Assembly (NCBI GenBank): GCA_947167935.1
Contig: CAMVJU010000005.1
Location: 1 to 64,000 of the forward strand
DNA: 64,000 nt
DNA from: an uncultured Prevotellaceae bacterium
GTDB taxonomy: Bacteria; Bacteroidota; Bacteroidia; Bacteroidales; Bacteroidaceae
Reading direction: 5' to 3'
Made by a program: the position numbers and the translations under genes. Positions 29,377-38,430 of this stretch are shown one piece after another. Under the pieces are notes generated by a model. The model did not search any database. It saw only the letters and a program-made list of their open reading frames with translations, and had not been told where the DNA came from. The first letter of the stretch is position 1, and each line of letters starts with the position of its first letter.

Positions 29377-32300
29377 TTAGAGGTTGATTCTCATGCCGAG
29401 CGTGAAGGTGCGCCCCAATGCTACGTTGCCGGCGTCGATGCCCTGATAGAGGACGGAGTTGGACACGGACATCTCGGGATCGTTGCCTAAGTAGCGGGTG
29501 ATGGTGAGGAGGTTGTTGGCCTCGCCCCAGATAGCCAGGCCCTGCAGCCAGCTGAGGTTGACGGGCACCTGGTAGTTGAGGCGCACTGTCTTCAGACACA
29601 GGTAGGAGCCGTCCTCGATCCAGCGGTCGCTGAAGCGCGAGTTGCCCATCGGGTCTTCAAAGCTGATGCGTGGGATGTCTGTTTGCTGTCCCTCGGCACG
29701 CCAGCGGTTGGTCATGGCGGTGGTCTGGTTGTAGAAGTTGAAGCCACCCTCGAGCAGCGAACGCTGGTAGTTGAAGATGTCGTTGCCCAACGAGTAGTTC
29801 AGGCCTACGTGCAGGGTGAGGTTCTTCCAGTTGAGGGTAGCGAAGATGTTGCCATAGATGTCGGGGTTGGGATTGCCGATGATGGTCTTGTCGGCAATGC
29901 TGATCTCGCCGTCGCCGTTGATGTCGACAAAGTGCATGTCGCCTGCACGGAACTGCTGCTGTGCGCCAGTGGCATCGGTGAGGTAGAGATAGCCGTTCTT
30001 GCCTGCTGTGGAGGCCTCCTGGTCGGTGGCAAAGACGCCGTCGGTCTTATAGCCGTAGAACATGCCGACGGGCAGGCCTACGATGGTGGCGATATTATCC
30101 TGACCATAGATGCTGCTGGTGTAGCCCTGTGCGTCCTGCTTGCCTCCTACGTAGATGCGGCTGTCGTTGGGCAGCGTCTTCACCTTATTGACGTAGTGGC
30201 CAAGGCTGGCACCCATCTCCAGGCTGATGTTGCGAGCCACGATGGGCTTGGCGCTGACAGAGACCTCGAAGCCCTGATTGTCGAGCGAGCCGCCATTGCT
30301 CCAGTAGTTGTTGATACCTGCGATGGGGTTGTTGAAGCTCTTCAGCGTGAGCAGGTTGGTGGTGTGGTGGTAGAAGTAGTCGAAGTCCACGGCTACGCGG
30401 TTGTTCAGCAGGGCAGTCTTCAGGCCGATGTTGAACTTGTTGGTCTGCTCCCAGCTGATGCTCTCGTTGCCGATGTTGTCGAGGACGGCAGCGGTGGAGC
30501 GCCAGAGGTACTTGCTGACTCCGAAGGAGGTGCGTGCGGCGTAGTTGTTGATGTCGTCGTTGCCGCTGATATCGTAGCCAGCGCGCAGCAGCAGGTAGTT
30601 GATGCCCTTGGTCTGCGGGAACCAAGACTCGTTGCTGACGGCCCATCCCAGCTGCAGGCTGGGGAAGATGCCCCAGCACACGTCGGCCAGCTTCAGACCG
30701 TCGGCCTCTTTACCGAAGCGGCTGTTGCTTTCCATAGCCACCGACAACTGTGCGAAGTAGCGGTTGCGGTAGTTGTAGTCGAGATTGGCATACCAGGTGA
30801 GGCCGCGCCACTCATCGTCGGTACCAGTGGCCTCGATGAAGTCCATATCCGTGGTGATGTTAGGCATCTTGTCGTTGCCGGCAGAGGAATACTGGCCCTT
30901 AGGCGAGTTGTTGTCGAAGCCGAAGGACGTGAAGCGCAGGCCGCCGAAAACGTCGAGGGTGTGCTCGCGGAACTGCTTCTTCCACTCCAGACGGGTGTCG
31001 CTGACGACGGAGGTCTCCTTGGAGAACATGGACATGGCCATATTCTGCACGCGGCCGATGCCTTCGATGAGGAAGGTGGGCATGCCGCCCTTCGGACGAT
31101 AGTAGCGCTGCGACACGCGGTCGAGGCTGTAGCTGAAGGTCTCAGTCAGCGAGAGGTTGGGATTGAACTCATATCGCGGTGCGATGACGGCATTGAAATG
31201 CGTTGTCTCCACACGGTTCTTGTTGATGTCGTCGCCGTTGGCCAGCAGGGCAGTGGGGTTGCCGAGTGTGAGGTCGCCGTCGAGCATGTCGACAAAGTCG
31301 TCGGCCTCGCTCATCGTAGCCGACAGCTTGCCCGTCATATTATTATATGTGTAGGGGTTGAGGAAAGGCGACTTGATGAGTGCCAGGAAGGTGGGCGACG
31401 AGATGGTGCCTGTGGTGAGATCCTGCGGAGCACCGTTGTCGAAGACGTCGCGATTGATCTTGGCAAACGACATGTCGAAGCGTGTGGTGAGCTTGTTGAT
31501 GATGTAGATATCAGTGTTGAAGCGCACGTTCAGACGGTTGAAGCTGTTTTTCTTGGCTGTGCTCTGTCCATCGGTATAGCCCAGCGAGAGGTTGTACATA
31601 CCGATGTCGTCACCACCCTGCACGTTGATGTTGTAGTTCTGGTTCAGCGCCGTGCGGTAGACCTCCTTCTTCCAGTCGGTGTCGTTGTGATACTTGGTGT
31701 AGTAATACTTCGACGTGTCGTCGATGAGGAACTTGAACGTCAGCGGGTCGGTGTAGTCGTTGATGTCAGGATAGGTGCCCAGCATCTCGGTGGCATAGAG
31801 GCGGTATTGGCCGGCATTCATCATGTCAGGTGTCTGTGGCACCAGCGTGACGCCCACGCCGATGTTGGCATCGATGCGGGTAGCCATAGAGTGGCCACGC
31901 TTCGTCTCGATGAGCACTACGCCGTTGGCACCCTTGGCGCCGTAGAGGGCAGTGGCGTTCTTCAGCACTGTCACCTGCTCGATGTCCTCAGGGTTGATGT
32001 TCAGCAGGAGGTTGGTGTAGTCGCCATAGTGCAGCGTGGAACGTGTCTGCTGTATGTCCTGAACGATGCCGTCGACGACGAAGAGGGGCTGTGCGTTGGC
32101 GTTGAGTGAGTTCAAGCCGCGTATGAACATGGCTGCACCATAGCCAGGTCCGCCTGAACGTGTCAGGGAATGCACGCTGGCACCCAGCTCGTTCTCAATG
32201 TCGGTCTCGATGGTTTGCGACGTGGTGTTCGTCATCTTCGCCGTTGAGGAAGCCTCGACACGGGTGGTCTTGTCGTACATGGTACGGAACTTGTCGCTGA

Positions 32301-32682
32301 GCATCTCGATGCGCAGGGGGGCGTCGCCACGGCCGATGCCTACCTGCTGGCTGAGGAACTCAGGCGAGTGGACATAGAGCGACGTGGCAAAGGTGGGCAC
32401 TTTGATGGTGAAGGTGCCGTCGTCGTCAGTCATGGCGGTGTACTTCGCATCGCCCAGAGCCTGGATGAGCACACCGGCAAGCGGCTGCTTCGTTGCTGCG
32501 TCGATGCAGATGCCCTTGACCTCCATCGTGGGGTAGGTCGGCATTTTCACCACGGGTTTCTTGACCACGGCTACGGGCTCTTCTTCGGTGGTGTACACAA
32601 TGTCGTCATCGTCTTGCGCCATCGTTGACGTCACCATGAAAACATTCAGTAAGGAAAAAAGTAGGATGCTGTATCGTCTCAT
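29377..32682 (-). CDS. SusC/RagA-family TonB-dependent receptor (pair 2)
   Basis: Carboxypeptidase-like N domain, PLFVVDGIVQDIQQ, ILKNATALYGAKGANGVVLIETK-type plug motif, C-terminal barrel. Confidence 0.93.
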   Translation of the reverse strand: MRRYSILLFSLLNVFMVTSTMAQDDDDIVYTTEEEPVAVVKKPVVKMPTYPTMEVKGICIDAATKQPLAGVLIQALGDAKYTAMTDDDGTFTIKVPTFATSLYVHSPEFLSQQVGIGRGDAPLRIEMLSDKFRTMYDKTTRVEASSTAKMTNTTSQTIETDIENELGASVHSLTRSGGPGYGAAMFIRGLNSLNANAQPLFVVDGIVQDIQQTRSTLHYGDYTNLLLNINPEDIEQVTVLKNATALYGAKGANGVVLIETKRGHSMATRIDANIGVGVTLVPQTPDMMNAGQYRLYATEMLGTYPDINDYTDPLTFKFLIDDTSKYYYTKYHNDTDWKKEVYRTALNQNYNINVQGGDDIGMYNLSLGYTDGQSTAKKNSFNRLNVRFNTDIYIINKLTTRFDMSFAKINRDVFDNGAPQDLTTGTISSPTFLALIKSPFLNPYTYNNMTGKLSATMSEADDFVDMLDGDLTLGNPTALLANGDDINKNRVETTHFNAVIAPRYEFNPNLSLTETFSYSLDRVSQRYYRPKGGMPTFLIEGIGRVQNMAMSMFSKETSVVSDTRLEWKKQFREHTLDVFGGLRFTSFGFDNNSPKGQYSSAGNDKMPNITTDMDFIEATGTDDEWRGLTWYANLDYNYRNRYFAQLSVAMESNSRFGKEADGLKLADVCWGIFPSLQLGWAVSNESWFPQTKGINYLLLRAGYDISGNDDINNYAARTSFGVSKYLWRSTAAVLDNIGNESISWEQTNKFNIGLKTALLNNRVAVDFDYFYHHTTNLLTLKSFNNPIAGINNYWSNGGSLDNQGFEVSVSAKPIVARNISLEMGASLGHYVNKVKTLPNDSRIYVGGKQDAQGYTSSIYGQDNIATIVGLPVGMFYGYKTDGVFATDQEASTAGKNGYLYLTDATGAQQQFRAGDMHFVDINGDGEISIADKTIIGNPNPDIYGNIFATLNWKNLTLHVGLNYSLGNDIFNYQRSLLEGGFNFYNQTTAMTNRWRAEGQQTDIPRISFEDPMGNSRFSDRWIEDGSYLCLKTVRLNYQVPVNLSWLQGLAIWGEANNLLTITRYLGNDPEMSVSNSVLYQGIDAGNVALGRTFTLGMRINL

Positions 32683-32715
32683 AGCTGTTTACTCTTTTTC
32701 AGTTTCATCTTCAGG

Positions 32716-34458
32716 TTAGTAATTGCCCTGGTCATACTTGTACTCAGGATGCTCTTTCATATAGGTGTCAAGCTCCTTCGGACGCAGGATGATGCAGTCG
32801 AAGCGCAGGTTGGGGTCGTAGACATCCACAAAGTTAGACCTGATGTAGCACTCGACACGCATGTAGGGGAAATTGTTGCCCGTTCCATAGTAGGACATGG
32901 GGAATGTGAAGTCGCCCAGGTAGATGGTGTCGACGCGGGTAGGATTGCTGACGAACTGGCTTTCAATGCACCACTTCCTGTCCTTGTCCTTGTTCTTGCC
33001 GTTTTCGTCGACATATCCCAAGGATACACGGAAGCAGTAGGGCTTTGACTCATAGTAATTGCTGAGTATGTTGGCAGGAACGGTAACGATGTAGATGCTG
33101 TAGGTGGAGCTGCGCACACCAGGCAGGCTGAAGACAACGCTGGGGCTGGCACCCTTGGCGATGGGAGGCAGGTCGAGATAGGCATCTCTCGACACTTTGC
33201 CGCTGACGTCAGGATTCTGAGTGCCGGAGGAAATGTAAACGCGCTTGGCTTCGCTGACATTCACGGCATCCATAACGCGGCCCTCGGCCTGAATAATCAG
33301 CTCTGGGTTCCATGTGTTCCAGGGCTGCATGCGCAGACTGTCGGTAATCCAGATGGCACCGTTGCTCTTGTTGTGGCGCTCGGCTCCCTCAAACAGATTG
33401 GCAGCGTCCTCGCTGTAGATCTTGGTGCCACTGGTGGAGTAGAGGGAGTCGGCCCTCAGCGGCTCGCCTGTCTGAAGTGAATTGAGCTTCTTGTTGTCGT
33501 AGAGGTTGTTGTTATAGAACAGATCATACATGAGCATGTTGTTGACCGTTGCCTCGGTGAGGGAGTCCACGTCACGGATGGTAACGGTAGACTTAATCAT
33601 CTCAGTGCCGTCGATGGTCTCAACAGCCTCAAATGAGGGCAGGTACTTATAATACTGCTTGATCTTTGCCTTGGCCTTCGTCCATGCCTCGTTGGTGGGC
33701 ACCAGCATGGTGTAGTTGCTGTCCTCACGGTTGATGAAGGCGAAATAGTTTGAGTAAAGGTCGTTGCGCTCGATGAAGACAGAGTCGAGATAGGTGATGT
33801 TACCGTCGACGATGGGGCCCTGTATGCTCCTGCTCTCGTCCAACTTGCGCTCGTCGAAGCTGTGGTAGTAATTGGCAATGGAGTCGATGGGGAAATCGTT
33901 GTTGTTCAGCGACTCGTAGATGTTTGCCATAAACGGAATCTTGCCGTTCAGCACGTGAAGGATGCCATTGTGCGTGTTCAAGTTGGCTTTGGAAACATCG
34001 ATGCCCTGTATGGCATACTGCTGGTTTCCCTTGAAGTGCATGAGCTTCTCGTTGATGGTGTACAGGCTCTTCTCCACCAAGCCCGATGCCGGATAGCTGT
34101 TGCGTGCCACGTGGTTCTCCACGAACTCGCGCTGCAGACGGCTGTTGTTCATGGCAGAGAGTGCCTCATAGTCATAAGTGCCGTCAGCAGGAGCCCACAC
34201 CGTATAGGTCTGCGTGGTATTGAGCACTGCGTCGTAGCCCGTCTTCTGCAGCAGGGTCTTGAACTGCGTCAGGTTCGCCGTAGAGGCAATGTTCTCCCAC
34301 AGTGTCTGCTGCTGCGTATCCAGGAGTGCACTGTCGGCCTCGTAGTGGTCGGTCCAGTCGGAGCAGGCAGTCGTTGCACCAATAACCAATACCCAATAAC
34401 CAATAACCGTTATTTTGTTGGTCAGGAGCCTTATCATTGATTTCTTTTTCATTCTCAA
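32716..34458 (-). CDS. Fasciclin (FAS1)-like lipoprotein with C-terminal beta-rich domain
   Basis: ATTACSDW lipobox; QTYTVWAPADGTYDYE, LNTHNGILHVLNGKIPF, MLVPTNEAW. Confidence 0.8.
   Translation of the reverse strand: MRMKKKSMIRLLTNKITVIGYWVLVIGATTACSDWTDHYEADSALLDTQQQTLWENIASTANLTQFKTLLQKTGYDAVLNTTQTYTVWAPADGTYDYEALSAMNNSRLQREFVENHVARNSYPASGLVEKSLYTINEKLMHFKGNQQYAIQGIDVSKANLNTHNGILHVLNGKIPFMANIYESLNNNDFPIDSIANYYHSFDERKLDESRSIQGPIVDGNITYLDSVFIERNDLYSNYFAFINREDSNYTMLVPTNEAWTKAKAKIKQYYKYLPSFEAVETIDGTEMIKSTVTIRDVDSLTEATVNNMLMYDLFYNNNLYDNKKLNSLQTGEPLRADSLYSTSGTKIYSEDAANLFEGAERHNKSNGAIWITDSLRMQPWNTWNPELIIQAEGRVMDAVNVSEAKRVYISSGTQNPDVSGKVSRDAYLDLPPIAKGASPSVVFSLPGVRSSTYSIYIVTVPANILSNYYESKPYCFRVSLGYVDENGKNKDKDRKWCIESQFVSNPTRVDTIYLGDFTFPMSYYGTGNNFPYMRVECYIRSNFVDVYDPNLRFDCIILRPKELDTYMKEHPEYKYDQGNY
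34380..34407. repeat. 7-bp tandem array (CAATAAC)x4 in a lipoprotein signal peptide
   Basis: caataaccaatacccaataaccaataac; in frame as VIGYWVLVIG. Confidence 0.9.
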
Positions 34459-34494
34459 TAATGTTTAATGGTTAACGTTGATGGTGTATTGTCA

Positions 34495-36576
34495 TTAGTA
34501 CATATCCTCCAGATAACGGGTGTTGTTGTAGACATTCTCAGGGCAGAACTCGATATAGTCGAGGTGGAACTCTGCGTTCTTCATGTCAATCACACTCTTA
34601 CAGCGCAGCCAGTATTCACCTTGCTTGAACTCCTGCTTGGCAATGATGCGGCGCAGGTCCTGGGGGTGACTACGGGCCACCTTGCCTTGGAAGTTGTAGG
34701 AGAGGGGACCACGCATGTAGCCGAGGTTGCGCATGTTGCCGTCGCTCTCGATGCCCTTGTCCTCAAACAGCTCCCAGTCACACCAACCAGTACGGGGTTC
34801 AGGTGTGGCGCCTGTATTAGAGAATTTAATACGCATGTCGACAGGGATGTCGAGGGCTTTCATGGACGCCAGATCAGAACTTGTCCCAAGGTAGAACTGC
34901 AACATTCCGCGCTCATTCTCAGTAGTGTAGCCGATACGCAGCTCGTAGGTGCCGTCAGGCATGGGCGGCAGACGGAATGCGAAGTCGTAGTTGCCCATGC
35001 AGTTGAACTCATCGCCCTGATAGTTGCTCCAACCGTCGCCCCAGTGGGGGAAGTACAGGAAGCGTGTGTCGTCGCCATTAAAGATAGCCAAGTCCTTGAA
35101 GAAGCCAGGCGGGATGCGGATATAGCCGCAACCGTTGTGGCGGTCTGAGCTGCTGCCGCCCTTTCCTCCGTTCTGTGCCTTCACCCAGTCTTCCGTACAG
35201 CCGCGGAGGTTGGTGGACATCATCTCGCCAAAGAGAGCTGTGTCGTCGATACGGATACGCTCGTTGAGTGCGCCCTGCGGCACACGCTTCTCATAGGCCA
35301 CCATCTCCTTCACGGGGTGGATGTAGCCGTTGAGAGCCGATACCTGTGCCTTCACGCCTTGCAGCTCGATGCCGTTGAAGAGTACGGTGTGCATAGCAGC
35401 AGTGCCTACGTCGGCTATCTGATCGGTGAGGGTGTTGTTGGCTACCCAGCGGTTGAGCAGCAATTTGCTTTGGATCTTACTGATTTTCATCATGGTGTAA
35501 GGAAGCATCGTCTCGTAGTAATCTACGTACTGCATCTTGCTCGTTTCGTTTCCTATGCCTGAACGAACCAGCATGTCGTAGGCAATCTTGGCTTCGATGA
35601 TATGGTAGCGCACAAACATGCTCAGCGTGTTCCACGGATTCTTGTAGTCCGTGCCTGTACTGATCTGAATGCGGTGATTGCGGGCATAGTCATACCAGCC
35701 CGTTCCCTGGTCGGCGCAATTGGCATAGACGCTGTCGGCGTAAGCCTTCAGGTCGTCAATACTGGTGATGCCGTGATCAGCCAATACCTGATCGGTCTCA
35801 GCAAAGATGGTGTATCCCATCATGCGCTCCTTCGGCGTCCAGAAGTCGGGGTTGCCCACCTTGACAAAGTCTGTCGACTTGACCTCAGTAAGCGAGTCAG
35901 CCAGACCTGTGAGCTTCAGGGCCTGCGAGAAAAGGGTGAACTGGTCAGGATGGTTTTCCATCTCACCGGATATCAGCATGTTGGAGCGGCGGATGACACA
36001 GTTGATCTCATGCAGGACGCCGTTCTCCAGCTCATTGTCCATGCTGGTGATGGTGGAGGCGCGACTGACAAGCATCTCACCCGTCTCAGGGTCGATGCTG
36101 GTGTTGATGTCCCGTCCCAGTAGCGTGTTCAGCGTTCTGGACGAGCTCATGTCCACACCCATCACTTTGGTGTTGAGCAGGTGGAAGAGGGCGATATCCT
36201 CGCAGAGCGAGTCCGTCAGTCCCTCCAGGCCCGGCTGCGTCATGCCGTTGTGGGGAATTTCCACGTTGATGGGGTCGTTGTAGAGGCTGTCAAGATACAC
36301 GTCGATAGCCTCATTGGTGGGTGCGAAACAGGTGTATGTGCCGTATGCAGCAAGAATCTTGTCGTAACCGATGCGTGACAGGATGTAGTTGAAGCTGCTG
36401 AACTTCTCGCTGCGGTTCAGGAGGTAGTCCTCGATGGTCTCACCCGTGAAGGTGTAAAGGTTCGACTCGTCGATGTCTTCCTTACAGGAGGTGAACATCG
36501 GTGCGAGGGCTGCAGCCATGCCGCAGCACACCAGACCTTTTGTGATGTATTTCTTGATGGTATTCATACTATTCAT
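34495..36576 (-). CDS. Fasciclin (FAS1)-like lipoprotein with C-terminal beta-sandwich-like domain
   Basis: MFTSCKEDIDESN lipobox; YGTYTCFAPTNEAIDVYL; ELENGVLHEINCVI. Confidence 0.82.
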   Translation of the reverse strand: MNSMNTIKKYITKGLVCCGMAAALAPMFTSCKEDIDESNLYTFTGETIEDYLLNRSEKFSSFNYILSRIGYDKILAAYGTYTCFAPTNEAIDVYLDSLYNDPINVEIPHNGMTQPGLEGLTDSLCEDIALFHLLNTKVMGVDMSSSRTLNTLLGRDINTSIDPETGEMLVSRASTITSMDNELENGVLHEINCVIRRSNMLISGEMENHPDQFTLFSQALKLTGLADSLTEVKSTDFVKVGNPDFWTPKERMMGYTIFAETDQVLADHGITSIDDLKAYADSVYANCADQGTGWYDYARNHRIQISTGTDYKNPWNTLSMFVRYHIIEAKIAYDMLVRSGIGNETSKMQYVDYYETMLPYTMMKISKIQSKLLLNRWVANNTLTDQIADVGTAAMHTVLFNGIELQGVKAQVSALNGYIHPVKEMVAYEKRVPQGALNERIRIDDTALFGEMMSTNLRGCTEDWVKAQNGGKGGSSSDRHNGCGYIRIPPGFFKDLAIFNGDDTRFLYFPHWGDGWSNYQGDEFNCMGNYDFAFRLPPMPDGTYELRIGYTTENERGMLQFYLGTSSDLASMKALDIPVDMRIKFSNTGATPEPRTGWCDWELFEDKGIESDGNMRNLGYMRGPLSYNFQGKVARSHPQDLRRIIAKQEFKQGEYWLRCKSVIDMKNAEFHLDYIEFCPENVYNNTRYLEDMY

Positions 36577-36615
36577 GATTGATGTTCCGTATTAAAACCT
36601 TGTAAAAACCGTAGC

Positions 36616-38394
36616 TTAATTCTTAGAGGTTGTCTTCTCCTGAATGTAGACCGGATTCTGCCTGAGGAGTTTGTTCACCTTTAGTTCGTTCTCTTCCACA
36701 GGCCAGTAGAGATAGTGTTCGCCCTTCATCTTGTAGGACACGGCATCGCCGCTGGGGCCATCGTCGCCATTATACTTTCGTACAATCATGTCCAACATGG
36801 GTTTGTAGAGCTTCGGGCCTTCCGCCATGTCGGCCAACAGGACGTTGACGTCGACACCCTCCATGTGGCGGTAGGTGTAGCGCAGGAGGTCGAACCAGCG
36901 CTTGCCTTCGAAGCAGAGCTCGCGCTCGCGCTCGTTCATGACGAGCAACTCCATGTTGTCCTTTGTCTTATAGGTGTCGAATTTCAGCGTGTCGGCGGAA
37001 TTGCGCATCATCGAGCGCTTGTTCACGGCCTGCACCAAGTCGAAGGCCTGCTTCAGCACCACGGCGTCGCTGTCGTTGGCAGCTGTCTCGACGAGGGCCT
37101 CAGCTTTCATCAGCATCACATCGGTCAGACGGTAGACAACCCAGTTCTGGCCGAACTGATTGTATGCCCTGCTGTCCAGGTTCTTTTTGGAGCCTTTGGT
37201 TGAGCTGGAGCTGAATGTCTCTCTTGTCAAGTCGCACATCTTTCTGATGCTCATCTGCTGCATATCCTCGTTGTTGGACTCGTAGACGTTGTTCCAGAAA
37301 CGGTAGTCGTTCTTCGTCAGGTAGAATTTCTTACCCTGCTGGGTGTCTGCCGACTTGTCTATGGTATTGAAGAGTTCAGAGGCCATGAGGATACTGCTGT
37401 TACTGCTCTCTCCTGAACGGTAGTAGTAGTTCTCCAACGCCGTGTTGACGTTGTCCTGATTGATATACTGCCATTCCAGGATGCTCTCCCTTGAGTTGCC
37501 GCTGGAGCCGAAGATCTCGTTCATGGCCTCATCTCCGTCGATGAGATGATAGATATCGTCCTCATCGTCCTTCAATGTGGTCGCAATCTTGTTCTGCTCA
37601 TAGTAGCGGTGCTTGGCGTTGATGACGGTGTCGCAGAAGGCGATGGCCTGCTGGTAGTCAGCGGTGCTGTGCGTCATGGCTGCTCTCCAGAGGTAGATGT
37701 CGGCCATGAGGGAGTAGACGGCATCGCGAGTCATATAGCCCTTGTTGCGCCAGTCGTTCTTGCCGTAGGCTCCGCTGCGCATGATGTTGCGTTGTGCATC
37801 CTCCAAGTCGTTCAGACAGTACTGCAGCACCTCTGCCGGCGTGCTCTGTGGCAGGAGTTCCACCTCTGAATCCACCTCGTAGGAGTGCGTGGTATAGGGT
37901 ACGTCGCGGAAGGCACGCACCAGGTAGAAATAGCACAGCGAGCGCAGGGCCAGCATCTGGGCACGTACCACCTCATAGTCACCTCTCGTAAACTCAGGGT
38001 CTTCATCCAGCACTTCTTCGGCATGGTTGAGCACGATGTTGCAGTTGTTGATGACCTTGTAGAAGGCTCCCCACGAGTTGTATTTGTTGGTGGGCAGCAG
38101 GTTCACGGCAGTGATGTTGTTCAGCGTATTGTCGTTGTTACTGGAGTATTGTACCAGCTCGTCAGAGCGGAAGGCACCCCAAATGATGGCACGTTCCTGG
38201 ATGTTGTATTCAATCATGGAGTGGTAGCATCCGTCTACCATCTGTTCCACGTCGCTCTTCTTCTTCCAGAATTCGTTACCCACGATGCGGTCGTTGGGGT
38301 AGATGGTCAGGAAATCGGTACAGCCAGTGAGGAAGGCTACAACGCCACATCCCACCAAACCGCTAACGATGTATTTTTTTATCTTGGTAATCAT
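36616..38394 (-). CDS. SusD/RagB-family nutrient-binding lipoprotein (pair 1)
   Basis: FLTGCTDFLTIYPND lipobox; ALRSLCYFYLVRAFRDVPYTT; LMKAEALVE; ERERELCFEGKRWFDLLRY; start trimmed to ATG 38394. Confidence 0.93.
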   Translation of the reverse strand: MITKIKKYIVSGLVGCGVVAFLTGCTDFLTIYPNDRIVGNEFWKKKSDVEQMVDGCYHSMIEYNIQERAIIWGAFRSDELVQYSSNNDNTLNNITAVNLLPTNKYNSWGAFYKVINNCNIVLNHAEEVLDEDPEFTRGDYEVVRAQMLALRSLCYFYLVRAFRDVPYTTHSYEVDSEVELLPQSTPAEVLQYCLNDLEDAQRNIMRSGAYGKNDWRNKGYMTRDAVYSLMADIYLWRAAMTHSTADYQQAIAFCDTVINAKHRYYEQNKIATTLKDDEDDIYHLIDGDEAMNEIFGSSGNSRESILEWQYINQDNVNTALENYYYRSGESSNSSILMASELFNTIDKSADTQQGKKFYLTKNDYRFWNNVYESNNEDMQQMSIRKMCDLTRETFSSSSTKGSKKNLDSRAYNQFGQNWVVYRLTDVMLMKAEALVETAANDSDAVVLKQAFDLVQAVNKRSMMRNSADTLKFDTYKTKDNMELLVMNERERELCFEGKRWFDLLRYTYRHMEGVDVNVLLADMAEGPKLYKPMLDMIVRKYNGDDGPSGDAVSYKMKGEHYLYWPVEENELKVNKLLRQNPVYIQEKTTSKN

Positions 38395-38396
38395 AA

Positions 38397-38427
38397 TTTT
38401 CAATTTTCAATTATCAATTATCAATTA
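38397..38427. repeat. 7-bp tandem array (TCAATTA/TCAATTT)x4 forming the susC-susD spacer
   Basis: ttttcaattttcaattatcaattatcaatta. Confidence 0.9.
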
Positions 38428-38430
38428 AGA

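Noticed and set aside
29683-32109. 808-aa plus-strand ORF
   Set aside because: Antisense to a clear SusC gene; Val/Ala/Asp-rich translation without domain character, no plausible RBS/promoter; shadow ORF of GC-biased third positions.
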